From Candidatus Omnitrophota bacterium (lineage in GTDB: Bacteria; Omnitrophota; Gorgyraeia; Zapsychrales; Fredricksoniimonadaceae): a stretch of DNA of 33,747 nucleotides. The stretch covers positions 1-33,747 of the forward strand of contig JABDCU010000005.1 in NCBI GenBank assembly GCA_013287965.1, given 5' to 3'. The position numbers and the translations under genes were made by a program. Positions 8,653-18,335 of the stretch are shown here, piece by piece. How positions within the stretch are numbered: position 1 is the first letter of the stretch; each line of letters begins with the position of its first letter. Below the pieces are notes generated by a model. The model was not told the DNA's origin. It did no database searches and saw only the letters and a program-made list of their open reading frames with translations.

Positions 8653-9494
8653 AGAGATTGTGCCGCAAAAAATTCCAAATCTTCTTCCCACCTCGGGATA
8701 TCAAGCCCCAAGGTCTTGCCCAGAAGGCTACTGGACATCACCGAATAGCCGGGACGTTTGGTCTTAAGACCAAAAGAAAGCCGCGGCACAGGTATCACTG
8801 TTTTACCTTTGATCCCCTTCGCCTTCAAATAAGCAACAGTCAGTTCATAACGCGAGGCCTGGCCTGAATTCGTCAAATGGTATAATCCTTTAAGCCCTGT
8901 TTTTAAAGCACGATAAGACGTCTTGACGATGGTATCTGTGAATGTTGGGACAGATATCTCATCCTCCGCTATCTTCAACGTGTCAGATTTTTGGGCCCAT
9001 TGGTCAATATTATGCAAAAAGTTGCGCACCCCCCGGCCAAAGACCCAGCTTGTCCTGAAAACTAAATGATCAGCACTGGCTTGCAAGACTGCCTTTTCTC
9101 CCTCAAGTTTGCTTGCCCCGTACACGTTCAAAGGTCCGGTGAGGTCACCTTCCACATAAGGCGCGCCTTTGCGGCCATCAAACACATAATCTGTACTGAA
9201 ATGGACCATCCTGATCTTACGCTCTGCGCATATACCGGCGATCAAACGCGGGGCATCCCCATTAACAGCAAAGGCCAGCGAAGAATTATCTTCAGCTGCA
9301 TCCACCAAATTATACGCCGCGCAATTGATGATAAGGTCCGGCCGTACATCCTCTATGACTGCCCTTAAAGAATCCACTGAGGTAATATCACAGCCCTTAT
9401 GGTCCAAGGCCTGGCATGAAATGCCTTCCTGCTTAAAATAACGGACGAATGCCTCACCCAATTGTCCGCCGGAACCAAAAACAAGGATTTTCAT
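8649..9494 (-). CDS. rfbD: dTDP-4-dehydrorhamnose reductase
   Basis: MKILVFGSGGQLGEAFVRYF...DLIINCAAYNLVDAAEDN...FSTDYVFDG...YGASKLEGE. The track N-terminal extension (to 9575) encodes the palindromic repeat (VIPAKAGIHHR), so ATG at 9494 is preferred. Confidence 0.95.
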   Translation of the reverse strand: MKILVFGSGGQLGEAFVRYFKQEGISCQALDHKGCDITSVDSLRAVIEDVRPDLIINCAAYNLVDAAEDNSSLAFAVNGDAPRLIAGICAERKIRMVHFSTDYVFDGRKGAPYVEGDLTGPLNVYGASKLEGEKAVLQASADHLVFRTSWVFGRGVRNFLHNIDQWAQKSDTLKIAEDEISVPTFTDTIVKTSYRALKTGLKGLYHLTNSGQASRYELTVAYLKAKGIKGKTVIPVPRLSFGLKTKRPGYSVMSSSLLGKTLGLDIPRWEEDLEFFAAQSL

Positions 9495-9495
9495 T

Positions 9496-10086
9496 CTATG
9501 ATGGATTCCCGCTTTCGCGGGAATGACAATTTTTATAAAAGAAATTATTATCGGCAAGTTCCAATAATTTGCCATTCAAATCGCGCGGGGACAATACCGG
9601 GTCCTTTATAGGCCAATCAATATTGATCACGGGATCGTTCCATATGATATTGCGTTCCAATTCCGGCGCGTACTCCCGGGAACAGTAATACACAAATTCC
9701 GCCTCATCCGAAAGCACGCAATAACCATGGGCAAACCCGGCCGGGATAAAAAGCATGTGCCTGTTTTCCGCTGAAAGACGCTCTGCCACCCAATGCCCGA
9801 AGCTCGGGGACCCTTTGCGGATGTCCACCACCACATCAAAGATCTCGCCTTTCAATACAAAAACCAGCTTGTCCTGCGCTTTGGGGTCCATCTGATAATG
9901 CAGGCCCCTCAAGACGTTTTTCTTTGACATTGAACGGTTGACCTGAAGGAACGCGCCATTAATGCCGTTGGCTTTAAACTCGGATTCTTTATAAAGTTCG
10001 GAAAAAAATCCCCGCTCGTCGATAAATATTTTCGGCTCGATCAGGACAATGTCAGGGAGCCTGGTCTTTTTGAATTGAAAAGGCAT
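9496..10086 (-). CDS. rfbC: dTDP-4-dehydrorhamnose 3,5-epimerase
   Basis: FKKTRLPDIVLIEPKIFIDERGFFSELYKESEF...VLRGLHYQ...FIPAGFAHGYCVLSDEAEFVYYCSREYAPE...DLNGKLLELADNN. The last ~10 aa (CHSRESGNPS) come from the embedded repeat. Confidence 0.96.
   Translation of the reverse strand: MPFQFKKTRLPDIVLIEPKIFIDERGFFSELYKESEFKANGINGAFLQVNRSMSKKNVLRGLHYQMDPKAQDKLVFVLKGEIFDVVVDIRKGSPSFGHWVAERLSAENRHMLFIPAGFAHGYCVLSDEAEFVYYCSREYAPELERNIIWNDPVINIDWPIKDPVLSPRDLNGKLLELADNNFFYKNCHSRESGNPS
9503..9530. repeat. Short palindromic dispersed-repeat-like element (ATTCCCGC-TTTC-GCGGGAAT core)
   Basis: Perfect 8-bp inverted repeat at 9505-9512 / 9517-9524 with a 4-nt loop (GAAA on the minus strand). Its translations give the recognisable peptides VIPAKAGIH and CHSRESGNP, often seen at ORF ends in many genomes. 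Confidence 0.88.
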
Positions 10087-10087
10087 C

Positions 10088-10951
10088 TTATTCCTCAGCT
10101 ATCTTTTGCAAATATTCACCATAGGAAGTCTCGATCGCGCGCCCCAATAAACGCAGTTGTGCGCGGTCGATGTATTTCATCGTGTACGCGATCTCTTCAA
10201 TGCTGGCGACCTTAAGCCCCTGACGCTCTTCCACCGTCTTGATAAAAATAGACGCGTCGATCAGCGACTCAAAGGTCCCTGTATCGAGCCAGGCATACCC
10301 GCGGCCAAGACGTTCAACGTTCAATTTCCCTTGACGGAGATATTCATTATTAATGTCCGTGATCTCGATCTCCCCGCGGGCAGAGGGCTTGACCCCCTTG
10401 GCGATCTTAACGACCTTATTATCATAAAAATACAACCCCGTGACCGCCCAATTGGAACGGGGCGCTTTAGGTTTCTCCTCGATGGAAAGGGCCCTGCCTT
10501 TCGCGTCAAACTCAACAACGCCGTAACGCTGGGGATCTTTGACATAATAGCCAAAGACACAGGCCCCGTCCTTGAGTTTTGCGGCCTGTTGAAGTTTCTC
10601 CGAAAGCCCATGTCCAAAAAAGATATTGTCCCCCAACACCAGGGCGACACTGTCCTTGCCGATGAACGACTCTCCTACCATAAACGCGTCGGCAAGGCCG
10701 CGGGGCTTGGGCTGTTGGGCATAACTGATCTTCAGGCCAATACTGCTGCCGTCATGGAATAATTCCTTGAACTGCGCCAAAGCCTGGGGGGTGGAAATGA
10801 TCAGGATCTCGCGGATGCCTGCCAGCATTAATACCGACAAAGGATAATAGATCATCGGCTTATCATAAACCGGCAATAATTGTTTAGAAACAGCCTTAGT
10901 GATCGGGAACAACCTTTTGGCAGTCCCGCCGGCTAAAATGATCCCCTTCAT
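10088..10951 (-). CDS. rfbA: Glucose-1-phosphate thymidylyltransferase
   Basis: [56 protein letters not shown], full-length 287 aa. Confidence 0.97.
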   Translation of the reverse strand: MKGIILAGGTAKRLFPITKAVSKQLLPVYDKPMIYYPLSVLMLAGIREILIISTPQALAQFKELFHDGSSIGLKISYAQQPKPRGLADAFMVGESFIGKDSVALVLGDNIFFGHGLSEKLQQAAKLKDGACVFGYYVKDPQRYGVVEFDAKGRALSIEEKPKAPRSNWAVTGLYFYDNKVVKIAKGVKPSARGEIEITDINNEYLRQGKLNVERLGRGYAWLDTGTFESLIDASIFIKTVEERQGLKVASIEEIAYTMKYIDRAQLRLLGRAIETSYGEYLQKIAEE

Positions 10952-10952
10952 A

Positions 10953-11900
10953 TCAAACCCTCCCCATCATGCGTTCTGTGCCCCTCTTCATAAAGGCAAG
11001 TATCAAATATACTAAACTCAACTTATCATATTGCAAGCTTTGCCGCCAAATCAACGGGAAACTCTTCCACCAGGCCCCTGGCGCGTTTTTCCTATACCGG
11101 CCCCAAATAACACCGATATTGACCCTGAAACTGACTTGTTGGCAAAAAGTCAATTTAGCTTTGCGGGACGCCGCATACAAGAGCTCCATGATCTCGGTCA
11201 TCGGCAATTGTATGCCTGAGAGGCTGCGGACTGTTGTCCCATGCGCCCTGAAATTATTCAAAGGTGCCGTCAAATAATAAAAATCCCCGTGTTGGGAAAT
11301 GCGGCACCAAAAATCCCAATCCGCGCATGCCCTATAATAAGGCGAAAACCCGCCGGCAAGATCAAAATATTTCCTTCTTATCAAAGCGGCACTCATATTA
11401 GGAATAATACAAGAAAACAGGAAAAAACGCTGGGCCAAACGCTGAGGCACCAGGCTGTCCTTAGAACATGCCTCCTTAAAAGACCGGTCCCTATGGTTAA
11501 AATCTTCATCAAATACTTTGCCCTGGACATCCACCATCAAACTTCGACAAAAGGCGACCCCTATTTGTTCATTGCCTGCCATCGCTTGATGCAGCAGTTC
11601 AATATGCGTGGGGGCGTTATAATCATCACACTCAGCAAACATGATAAATTGGCCGTGCGACAAACTGACGCCCAGGTTACAAGCATCGGCATAACCGCCA
11701 TTTTTTTCCAAAGCTATTATTTTAACATGGCCGCGGTTTTTATACTTGGCCAGGACATCACGGCTATTGTCCGTCGAACAATCATCAATAACAATGATCT
11801 CAAGATTTGAGTACGTCTGGTTTAAAAGACTTTCCATCCGCTGGTCCAAATATTCCGCGTGGTTATAGCTGGTGACAATGACGCTGATCAGCTCTGCCAT
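10953..11900 (-). CDS. Glycosyltransferase family 2
   Basis: [46 protein letters not shown]...[10 protein letters not shown]. Confidence 0.93.
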   Translation of the reverse strand: MAELISVIVTSYNHAEYLDQRMESLLNQTYSNLEIIVIDDCSTDNSRDVLAKYKNRGHVKIIALEKNGGYADACNLGVSLSHGQFIMFAECDDYNAPTHIELLHQAMAGNEQIGVAFCRSLMVDVQGKVFDEDFNHRDRSFKEACSKDSLVPQRLAQRFFLFSCIIPNMSAALIRRKYFDLAGGFSPYYRACADWDFWCRISQHGDFYYLTAPLNNFRAHGTTVRSLSGIQLPMTEIMELLYAASRKAKLTFCQQVSFRVNIGVIWGRYRKNAPGAWWKSFPLIWRQSLQYDKLSLVYLILAFMKRGTERMMGRV

Positions 11901-11901
11901 A

Positions 11902-13698
11902 TCAAGGACCCAATGCCCCTCTCAAAACCCCGCCCCACTCCTTTTCCCATTGGTCTGTTACGCGGCCAAACTCGGACAAAAACAACCTGCTGGCCTCCTG
12001 GCGTTGGGGCTGCTGCCACCAATCATCAACGCTTTCATAGATCTCTTCGATTTTCTTTGAAGCCTCCAGGGGACCATCATGGGCTATGCCAACGGCTTTA
12101 AGCCTGTTCCAATTTACCGCTGCCCTTTGATTAAAACGGTTCGCGGCAAAACGCGGGTTGGCAAAAAGAATGGCCGGCCTGTTATTGACCAATGATTCGA
12201 TAAAGGTTGTCGCGTAACAAGGATGGTCGCAAACCAAAAGGCCATAATCCCTTTCGCTAAAAGGCTTGGCCCATGTTTCAACCCTTACATCGGGAATAAT
12301 GTCCCTGTAGCGCTCTTTGTAGTCCATGCCGCCGTCTTCCCGATGCGGGCGTATCACCAAACGTTCTTTGACACCATTGGATAAATGGGACAGGAACAGG
12401 GACTGTTGGTCTGAATAATCCTTCCAGAAATCCGTGCTTATCGGATAACTCAACATGAACCTGTAAAAAATATTAGTCACATAAAGGATGTCATTTGACC
12501 CTTCATGGCCCTTGCTGTGCTTTTCTTTGATCAGTTTTGTCGCGGAAACAGCCTCGATCTTTGCATGGCAGTCATTCCTCGTCCACCCCCAGGAAAAAAA
12601 TTTATCAGTAAGGCCCAATTCATGTTCTTCCTGAAAGGAATATTCCAACATCCCATACGAGCCTCCATGCTGCACGCCCAGCAAAACAGTCTTGCTTTCA
12701 GCAGACTCTGCCGCGAACATCTTGAATCCCTCATCATAATACCACCCGACCGCGCTCATAATGGCCCTGGGAGGATGCATGCATTTTCGCCTGATATTGG
12801 CCCTATTGGCGGCAAACCCTTCCAGCATGGATTTAGGCAGACCCGAACTGATCATCGGCATCAGTATCTTTTCAAATTCAGTGTCACCAAATTTAATACC
12901 GGCAATCTTCTTGCGCATATCCTGGTTCACCGCAAGGCTTACGGGCATCTGCCCTTCTCTAATATAAGGTAAAAATTGCCCTTTCATTTTAAGTATTAAC
13001 TTAAGCAAGGCGGGTTTCTGGAAATAAATGCTTTCAAAAATAATTTTTTTTCTCTTCAAGGTCACCCTGTCAAGCAGCTCAACGATCAGGCAAGCTAACC
13101 GGGTGGCCATTTTTTTTTGTTTTGAAGAATAGACCATTTCAATATCTTGATCGTACTTGACCGCTGTTTTGGCCGTAGGGAATCTATACCCCAGAAAACC
13201 GAATAATTGGCTGTAGAGCTGAAGATTATACGGGTCACCTTTCATGAAATTGACAAACATGAGCGTGTCATCGGGAGCCACAAAACAACTTTCATCAAGG
13301 CAAGTGGTGGTGAAATCAGGATACCTTTGTTTTAAACTGATGACCTGGCTGTATTTGTCATGCAGGATGTGCAAATAATACAGGAACCAGGGGCCCAGCA
13401 CAATACGCCAATAGCGGGTTGAAAAATTTAACCCGTGAACATCGTTGAGAGCACCGGCCAATACCGGCAATAATTTTTCATAAACTTCCTGTAAATAATG
13501 GATGGTCTCAAATATTCTCTCCTCTTGTATCGCCGACGGGAGTGTTATGCCTGCCAACGGCCCCCAATAAGACCTTCGGGAATACCGTTTGCACCATTCC
13601 CCCAAAAACACCATCGGACGAGAAGTGTCCCAAAATCCTTCCAGGGCGGTGGTGGCAGCAAAATGTCCGGAAACCTTTTTTTTATGGTCAGCGTTCAA
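11902..13698 (-). CDS. LIC12162-family surface-carbohydrate transferase-like protein
   Basis: 598 aa; N-terminus LEGFWDTSRPMVFLGEWCKRYSRRSYWGPLAG and C-terminus DYGLLVCDHPCYATTFIESLVNNRPAILFANPRFA resemble the LIC12162 family found in spirochete-type surface glycan loci. TTG start with an 11-bp overlap of the upstream gene. Confidence 0.75.
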   Translation of the reverse strand: MNADHKKKVSGHFAATTALEGFWDTSRPMVFLGEWCKRYSRRSYWGPLAGITLPSAIQEERIFETIHYLQEVYEKLLPVLAGALNDVHGLNFSTRYWRIVLGPWFLYYLHILHDKYSQVISLKQRYPDFTTTCLDESCFVAPDDTLMFVNFMKGDPYNLQLYSQLFGFLGYRFPTAKTAVKYDQDIEMVYSSKQKKMATRLACLIVELLDRVTLKRKKIIFESIYFQKPALLKLILKMKGQFLPYIREGQMPVSLAVNQDMRKKIAGIKFGDTEFEKILMPMISSGLPKSMLEGFAANRANIRRKCMHPPRAIMSAVGWYYDEGFKMFAAESAESKTVLLGVQHGGSYGMLEYSFQEEHELGLTDKFFSWGWTRNDCHAKIEAVSATKLIKEKHSKGHEGSNDILYVTNIFYRFMLSYPISTDFWKDYSDQQSLFLSHLSNGVKERLVIRPHREDGGMDYKERYRDIIPDVRVETWAKPFSERDYGLLVCDHPCYATTFIESLVNNRPAILFANPRFAANRFNQRAAVNWNRLKAVGIAHDGPLEASKKIEEIYESVDDWWQQPQRQEASRLFLSEFGRVTDQWEKEWGGVLRGALGP

Positions 13699-14854
13699 AG
13701 GGCGCGTCCAATTGTTTTAAGACCAGTTCCCTGGCAAATTCATGAGGCGGTCTTGAATCATTATTCATCATATACGCGGCCGTGTCCTTTGTCTGACGGC
13801 GATACTCCTCATCGTCCATGGCCCTCAAATAGTCCAATTTCTCTTTAAACAGCCCATAGTTTTGTTCATTGATGGACCAAAACCCCGGACATGGAAAATC
13901 GAATTGGGCGTCCCCTGAAAGATTACAAGACATCACCTTTGCTCCCCACCCAAAGGCCTCGCGGGCAAGGGTCGAATAAAAAGAGACTGTCACCGCGCTA
14001 CGGTCCACCGCGTCATAAGATGTCATCCGTTCCCTATTGCCTTTGATAAGGGTGACCTGATCACCGTATTGGTTTAAAAAATATTTTCCTTCTTTCTTAT
14101 TATCGTAACGCAGGGCAACGCAAAGGCTTACCTTTTCCTCTTTAATATAACGGTTGAGAAAATGGTCAAGGACAATAATGCCCTGCCTGGAGGTGGGCAT
14201 GATCTTGCCTGAAAGGATCTTCTCATCCCATTCTGAGATCAAACATAGATCAAATTCACGCTTCGGCGCTGCCTTTGATACAACCGATTTATAATACCTG
14301 GCCTTCAGGGAACCCCGCGGATAATACTTGTCAATGGTGTGTCCGCACGCGCTGAATAGATCAGCATCAAATTGGCCAAAACAGATCAGCATGGGCATGG
14401 AAATAATGCTGCCCGGCTGAGGCACCGGCGGAAGATACTCTGTGATGCTTGCCCGGTTGCGCGCGCCATTTTGAATGGCGATGAATTGCGCGTCCTTATG
14501 GATCCGGCTGATCAATTGAAAAGGATAGCTGTTATCGATCAAGGTGATCACGACCAGGGGCCGCATATTCTGAAGGCAGGCCAATAAATAAACACGGTAC
14601 AAGCTGCCCAATAATTGCCTTAAAAATTTTATTAAATGGCGGCTGGTCTGGCCATGACGCATTGCCTTCATATATTTCAGATTTTTCAAGGTACAGGACA
14701 CTATCTGGGGCGTTATATAAAACATTTCGTACCTGGAATGAAGGACAGCATGGTCAAGGCCCCTCAAGACCATTTTTTCAAGGACTTCACTGCCGGCGTT
14801 ATCAAATATAACAAGCCGGTTTTGAGGGGGATTGGTGAATTTGATATTGATCAT
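13688..14854 (-). CDS. Surface carbohydrate biosynthesis protein (possible GT-B-like); paralog of 19048-20205
   Basis: 388 aa; clearly homologous along its length to the 385-aa product of 19048-20205 (MINIKFTNPPQNRLVIFDNAGSEVLEKMVL vs MASIKFTNPKKSQVVIFDTTGSEALGKMVL; YSTLAREAFGWGAKVMSCNLSGDAQFDFPCPGFWS vs FSTLAREAFGWGAKVLSCNFSGDAQFDFPCQGFWS). Confidence 0.7.
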   Translation of the reverse strand: MINIKFTNPPQNRLVIFDNAGSEVLEKMVLRGLDHAVLHSRYEMFYITPQIVSCTLKNLKYMKAMRHGQTSRHLIKFLRQLLGSLYRVYLLACLQNMRPLVVITLIDNSYPFQLISRIHKDAQFIAIQNGARNRASITEYLPPVPQPGSIISMPMLICFGQFDADLFSACGHTIDKYYPRGSLKARYYKSVVSKAAPKREFDLCLISEWDEKILSGKIMPTSRQGIIVLDHFLNRYIKEEKVSLCVALRYDNKKEGKYFLNQYGDQVTLIKGNRERMTSYDAVDRSAVTVSFYSTLAREAFGWGAKVMSCNLSGDAQFDFPCPGFWSINEQNYGLFKEKLDYLRAMDDEEYRRQTKDTAAYMMNNDSRPPHEFARELVLKQLDAPFER

Positions 14855-15630
14855 GTTTGCCCGCCGTCAACAACCAACTCTGATCCCGTTATGAATCCTG
14901 CGCGACGAGAAGCTAAATAGACGACCGCTGACCCGATATCTTCCGGCGTACCGAATTTCCTTAAAGGGACTTCATGGTCAAGCATGGCTTTGACCTGCAT
15001 TTCAGCAGTCTTTAATTTTTGCTCCCATACAGAACCCGGAAAAATAATATTCCCCGGAGACACCACATTGATCCTGATCCCATCATGGGCCAAGGGTGCT
15101 GCCAAATTCCGGGCATAATGGACAAGGGCTGCCTTGGCTGCCGCGTACGCGGCAGGACAACCCAGCACCTGACGTCCGCAGATAGACCCGATCAGGGTGA
15201 TCGTCGCCATCCCCTGACCAAAAGGGGGTTCCCGGCGCAGCAAAGGACGGAAACAATGGATCGCCTGGGCCGCATGGAAAAAATTAATGTCCATCATCCG
15301 GCGCACTTCGGCCATGTCTTCCTGTCCTGCCGCCACCGACCTTCCGCTGCCGACATTACAGACCAGATGGTCCAACGCGCTAAACTGATGGCTGACCATT
15401 TTATGCAAGGCGTCAATACCGCCTTCTTTGAGAACATCTACCTGATAAGACAAAACACTGCCGGCATTAAAATTTTTCAACTGCGCCGCCGCGCTCTCAA
15501 GGTCAGCCGTAGTGCGGCCGCTGATAATGACATCCGCCCCTTCCCGGACAAAACTCTCCGCGATCCCCAAACCTATCCCGCGCGAAGAACCGATGACCAA
15601 AACTTTATTTTTTTTCAGGCCAGTATCCAT
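14851..15630 (-). CDS. SDR family oxidoreductase
   Basis: VLVIGSSRGIGLGIAESFVREGADVIISGR, NVGSG, YAAAKAAL, PGNIIFPG, ITGSELVVDGGQ: classical SDR. Confidence 0.9.
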   Translation of the reverse strand: MDTGLKKNKVLVIGSSRGIGLGIAESFVREGADVIISGRTTADLESAAAQLKNFNAGSVLSYQVDVLKEGGIDALHKMVSHQFSALDHLVCNVGSGRSVAAGQEDMAEVRRMMDINFFHAAQAIHCFRPLLRREPPFGQGMATITLIGSICGRQVLGCPAAYAAAKAALVHYARNLAAPLAHDGIRINVVSPGNIIFPGSVWEQKLKTAEMQVKAMLDHEVPLRKFGTPEDIGSAVVYLASRRAGFITGSELVVDGGQT

Positions 15631-16473
15631 TTAAGTCTCCATATGATCCCACACCATGTCCCTGTACCGGCAAAGCACCTCAACATGCCTGCCTTCCTGA
15701 CTGCGCGCGGTTTGAAGTATGTAATTACCTTTATACCCCTCTTTTTCCAATAGACGGATAACACCGCCGATGTCCGCATTCCCCTGCCCTAAAGGGACCG
15801 TTGTCCCGCCAAGAGGCCTGTCTTTGACATGGACGTTCATCACGCGTGTCCCGTATGCCTTTAATTCCTGACGATAGTCATACCCCAAGGCCGCGCTATT
15901 GCCGATATCGTAATTGATCGCGAATAAATCCTCGGGTAACGGCTTGATGAAAGCCCCTGCCTCTTGAGGAGGCATGTCCACTTCAAAACAAATCTGTACA
16001 TTGTTCTTCGCGAGCGTTGTGCCGGCTTTTTTTAAATACGCCGCCAAGATCTCCCGCTGTTCATTGTTTTCAAGCCGGCCATTATCTACTAAAGGAAATA
16101 TGATCTTCCCGATCCCATTGGCCCCGCAGGCATCCACCACCTTCAGGAACAAACCAAACAAAGCTTCGCGCTCTTGGCCCCAGGACTTAAAAAAAGGCCT
16201 TTGCATTAAAAAATCCCCTGTCAACGACGGGACCCTTACTCCGTATTGTTCACACAACCCCTTGATCTGCTTTTGCCCTTGCGGCGTCATCAATGGGTTT
16301 TCTTCAAGACGATCGTGGTCCAGCGTCCATTCCATCAAGGACAATCCCTGTTCATTGGCCAGGCGCAGCTCATCCTGCCAATGCTCCCAGGGAAAAGCCT
16401 GTATCTTGCCGTCCACAACGGTCGAAAGCCTGCCCTGCATGAATCCTATGCGATCAGAAACCATGGTCATCAT
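15631..16473 (-). CDS. Sugar phosphate isomerase/epimerase (xylose isomerase-like TIM barrel)
   Basis: IGFMQGRLSTVVDGKIQAFPWEHWQDELRLANEQGLSLMEWTLD...ICFEVDMPP...NYDIGNSAALGYD...NVHVKDRPLGGTTVPLGQGNADI. Confidence 0.85.
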   Translation of the reverse strand: MMTMVSDRIGFMQGRLSTVVDGKIQAFPWEHWQDELRLANEQGLSLMEWTLDHDRLEENPLMTPQGQKQIKGLCEQYGVRVPSLTGDFLMQRPFFKSWGQEREALFGLFLKVVDACGANGIGKIIFPLVDNGRLENNEQREILAAYLKKAGTTLAKNNVQICFEVDMPPQEAGAFIKPLPEDLFAINYDIGNSAALGYDYRQELKAYGTRVMNVHVKDRPLGGTTVPLGQGNADIGGVIRLLEKEGYKGNYILQTARSQEGRHVEVLCRYRDMVWDHMET

Positions 16474-17435
16474 TTAAATTTATAGGGAGTCGCGCCGCTG
16501 CCGCTTTCCTTGATCTCATTATTAAAACCCTTTATCTGCTCAATGATATTGACCCCTATTTCCTTGCTCCATGTGCTAAGCAGGCTTTGTGTTACTTGGC
16601 CCATACGGCCGTCCCCGATAGCAACACTATTTAAACCGGTGACAGGAAGGATGCAAAACGGCGTTCCCGTCATAAAAGCCTCATCCGCCGTATAAACATC
16701 ATAGGGTTCTATATTACGCTCGACACAGGAAAGGCCTAATTTCTTCGCCAGTTCAAAAACAGTGTCCCTGGTAATGCCCCGGAGGATGTTCCTTCCCTCC
16801 GGCGTGATGATCTGTGAATCCTTCACAATAAAAAAATTGTCCCCTGTCCCCTCGGCGACAAAACCATCCGGGTCGAGCAAGAGCGCCCAATTATTGTCCC
16901 CCTTAAACTGCGACGCCTCAATATTGGCCATTTGATAATGGATGCGGCTGCGATTCTTTATTTTAGGGTCCAATAAAGAAGCAGGAATGGCCCTTTGGGA
17001 TGTGATCACCGCGTTGATCCCCGTGTCAAAGAGCTTGCCCATACCAACAACAGTCCACTTCAGCGGAAAATCAGCAATGACAACCGTTGGCTCCGATTTG
17101 CCGTCAAAAACTTGCGCGTAGATGCCCAAGGGGCCGCGGCTGACATTGATCATCAACCGGTGCTCATCCGTCGCTGAAAAAAACGGGTCATTGCGGCGGA
17201 CTGTTTCATGGCAAGCTTCTTCCAATTGGCCGATCGTCATCTTTAACGGGATGCGCAGGATCTTCACCCCTGCCATCAGGCGTTCCAAATGTTCACGCAG
17301 CTTATATTGTTTCTTGTTGAAAGAACGTGTCATTTCAAAGACCATGTCCCCAAACATCAACGCGGAATCAAAAATGGATATCTTGGCTTCTTTTTCAGGG
17401 ACAAACTGCCCGTTCATATAGACAAGTCTTGACAT
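16470..17435 (-). CDS. PLP class IV aminotransferase (branched-chain/D-amino-acid aminotransferase-like)
   Basis: MSRLVYMNGQFVPEKEAKISIFDSALMFGDMVFEMTRSFNKKQYKLREHLERL...DGFVAEGTGDNFFIVKDSQIITPEGRNILRGITRDTVFELA. Confidence 0.88.
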   Translation of the reverse strand: MSRLVYMNGQFVPEKEAKISIFDSALMFGDMVFEMTRSFNKKQYKLREHLERLMAGVKILRIPLKMTIGQLEEACHETVRRNDPFFSATDEHRLMINVSRGPLGIYAQVFDGKSEPTVVIADFPLKWTVVGMGKLFDTGINAVITSQRAIPASLLDPKIKNRSRIHYQMANIEASQFKGDNNWALLLDPDGFVAEGTGDNFFIVKDSQIITPEGRNILRGITRDTVFELAKKLGLSCVERNIEPYDVYTADEAFMTGTPFCILPVTGLNSVAIGDGRMGQVTQSLLSTWSKEIGVNIIEQIKGFNNEIKESGSGATPYKFK

Positions 17436-17453
17436 CGTATTCTCCCGTTTTAA

Positions 17454-18320
17454 TTAATATTTGATCTTCATTTTCTTGAGCTTCCTGACCACTTCTTTAT
17501 CACGCAGCAGGGACCGGGCATACCGGTTGTAATTCTTGACACTCTCGTTGAACAGCTTATTGGCATCTTCCTTGGTAACAAAGGACTTCTTTTTGGCCTC
17601 AATGATCAGCGAAACCAACGGGTCACGGTCAAAACCGGTCACGTTAAAATTGATCTCATACTTGCCATTGACCAGCCGGTGGACCAATTTGTTCCTGGCA
17701 TAAAATTTTTGGTTGAAATTCTGCCACACACCGGGCAAATGGGAGACATGCAAGGGTTCCTGCATTTCCTTAACGCAAGACCCATTAAAAGGGCTGCGGA
17801 CACAGCTAAAACCGATCTTCTTTAACATTGTTGAGAGCATTTCATAATCATAAGAATAAAGATGGGCATAGCCCCCGATAAATTCCTTCATTCCCCGGTC
17901 AAGCAAAATAGTGTCCTGCCCCGGAGAAACAATGAAATTCATCAGCATCCCGCCTAATCCCAGGTCATTGCGCAAGGACTCATCTTCTTCTTTGGCTTTG
18001 CGAAAAAAATCTTTGTCACGGCCCACATAAGCCTTGCAGGCAATTTCCAGGTCGGGCGTCAATACCCGGAATATCCCTCCGGGCATCAAGACACGGTTGA
18101 CCTCGGCAATGACCATCGGAAGTTTACAATGCGGGATATGTTCCAGCACATGCGAGCAAAAAACAATGGCACAGCTGTTATCAGGAAGGTCCATGTTCAT
18201 CGCGTCTCCCGCGATGGCATTGTCCGTCGAGCGTTTCAGCTTATGGTCAAGCGCCACCCAGCCTTCTTTTCTCCAGATCGGGCTGGCACCCAAATTCAGC
18301 TTTATTTTTTCCTTTGTCAT
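17454..18320 (-). CDS. SAM-dependent methyltransferase-like protein
   Basis: KLNLGASPIWRKEGWVALDHKL...MDLPDNSCAIVFCSHVLEHIPHCKLPMVIAEVNRVLMPGGIFRVLTPDLE. Confidence 0.82.
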   Translation of the reverse strand: MTKEKIKLNLGASPIWRKEGWVALDHKLKRSTDNAIAGDAMNMDLPDNSCAIVFCSHVLEHIPHCKLPMVIAEVNRVLMPGGIFRVLTPDLEIACKAYVGRDKDFFRKAKEEDESLRNDLGLGGMLMNFIVSPGQDTILLDRGMKEFIGGYAHLYSYDYEMLSTMLKKIGFSCVRSPFNGSCVKEMQEPLHVSHLPGVWQNFNQKFYARNKLVHRLVNGKYEINFNVTGFDRDPLVSLIIEAKKKSFVTKEDANKLFNESVKNYNRYARSLLRDKEVVRKLKKMKIKY

Positions 18321-18335
18321 TGACTTCTTGCCCCC

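Noticed and set aside
9503-9530. Possible rho-independent terminator at the hairpin
   Set aside because: On the transcribed (minus) strand the hairpin is followed by CCATCATAGAATG, not a U-tract, and it lies inside rfbC coding sequence.
9495-9575. N-terminal extension of RfbD (MANYWNLPIIISFIKIVIPAKAGIHHR)
   Set aside because: Extension is translated repeat DNA and the rfbC 3' end; MKILVFGSGGQLGE is the normal start.
10157-10762. 201-aa plus-strand ORF antisense to rfbA
   Set aside because: Shadow ORF within highly conserved rfbA; no RBS or family signature.
15019-15753. 244-aa plus-strand ORF antisense to the SDR/TIM-barrel genes
   Set aside because: Shadow ORF with no recognisable motif, entirely opposite well-supported minus-strand coding sequence.
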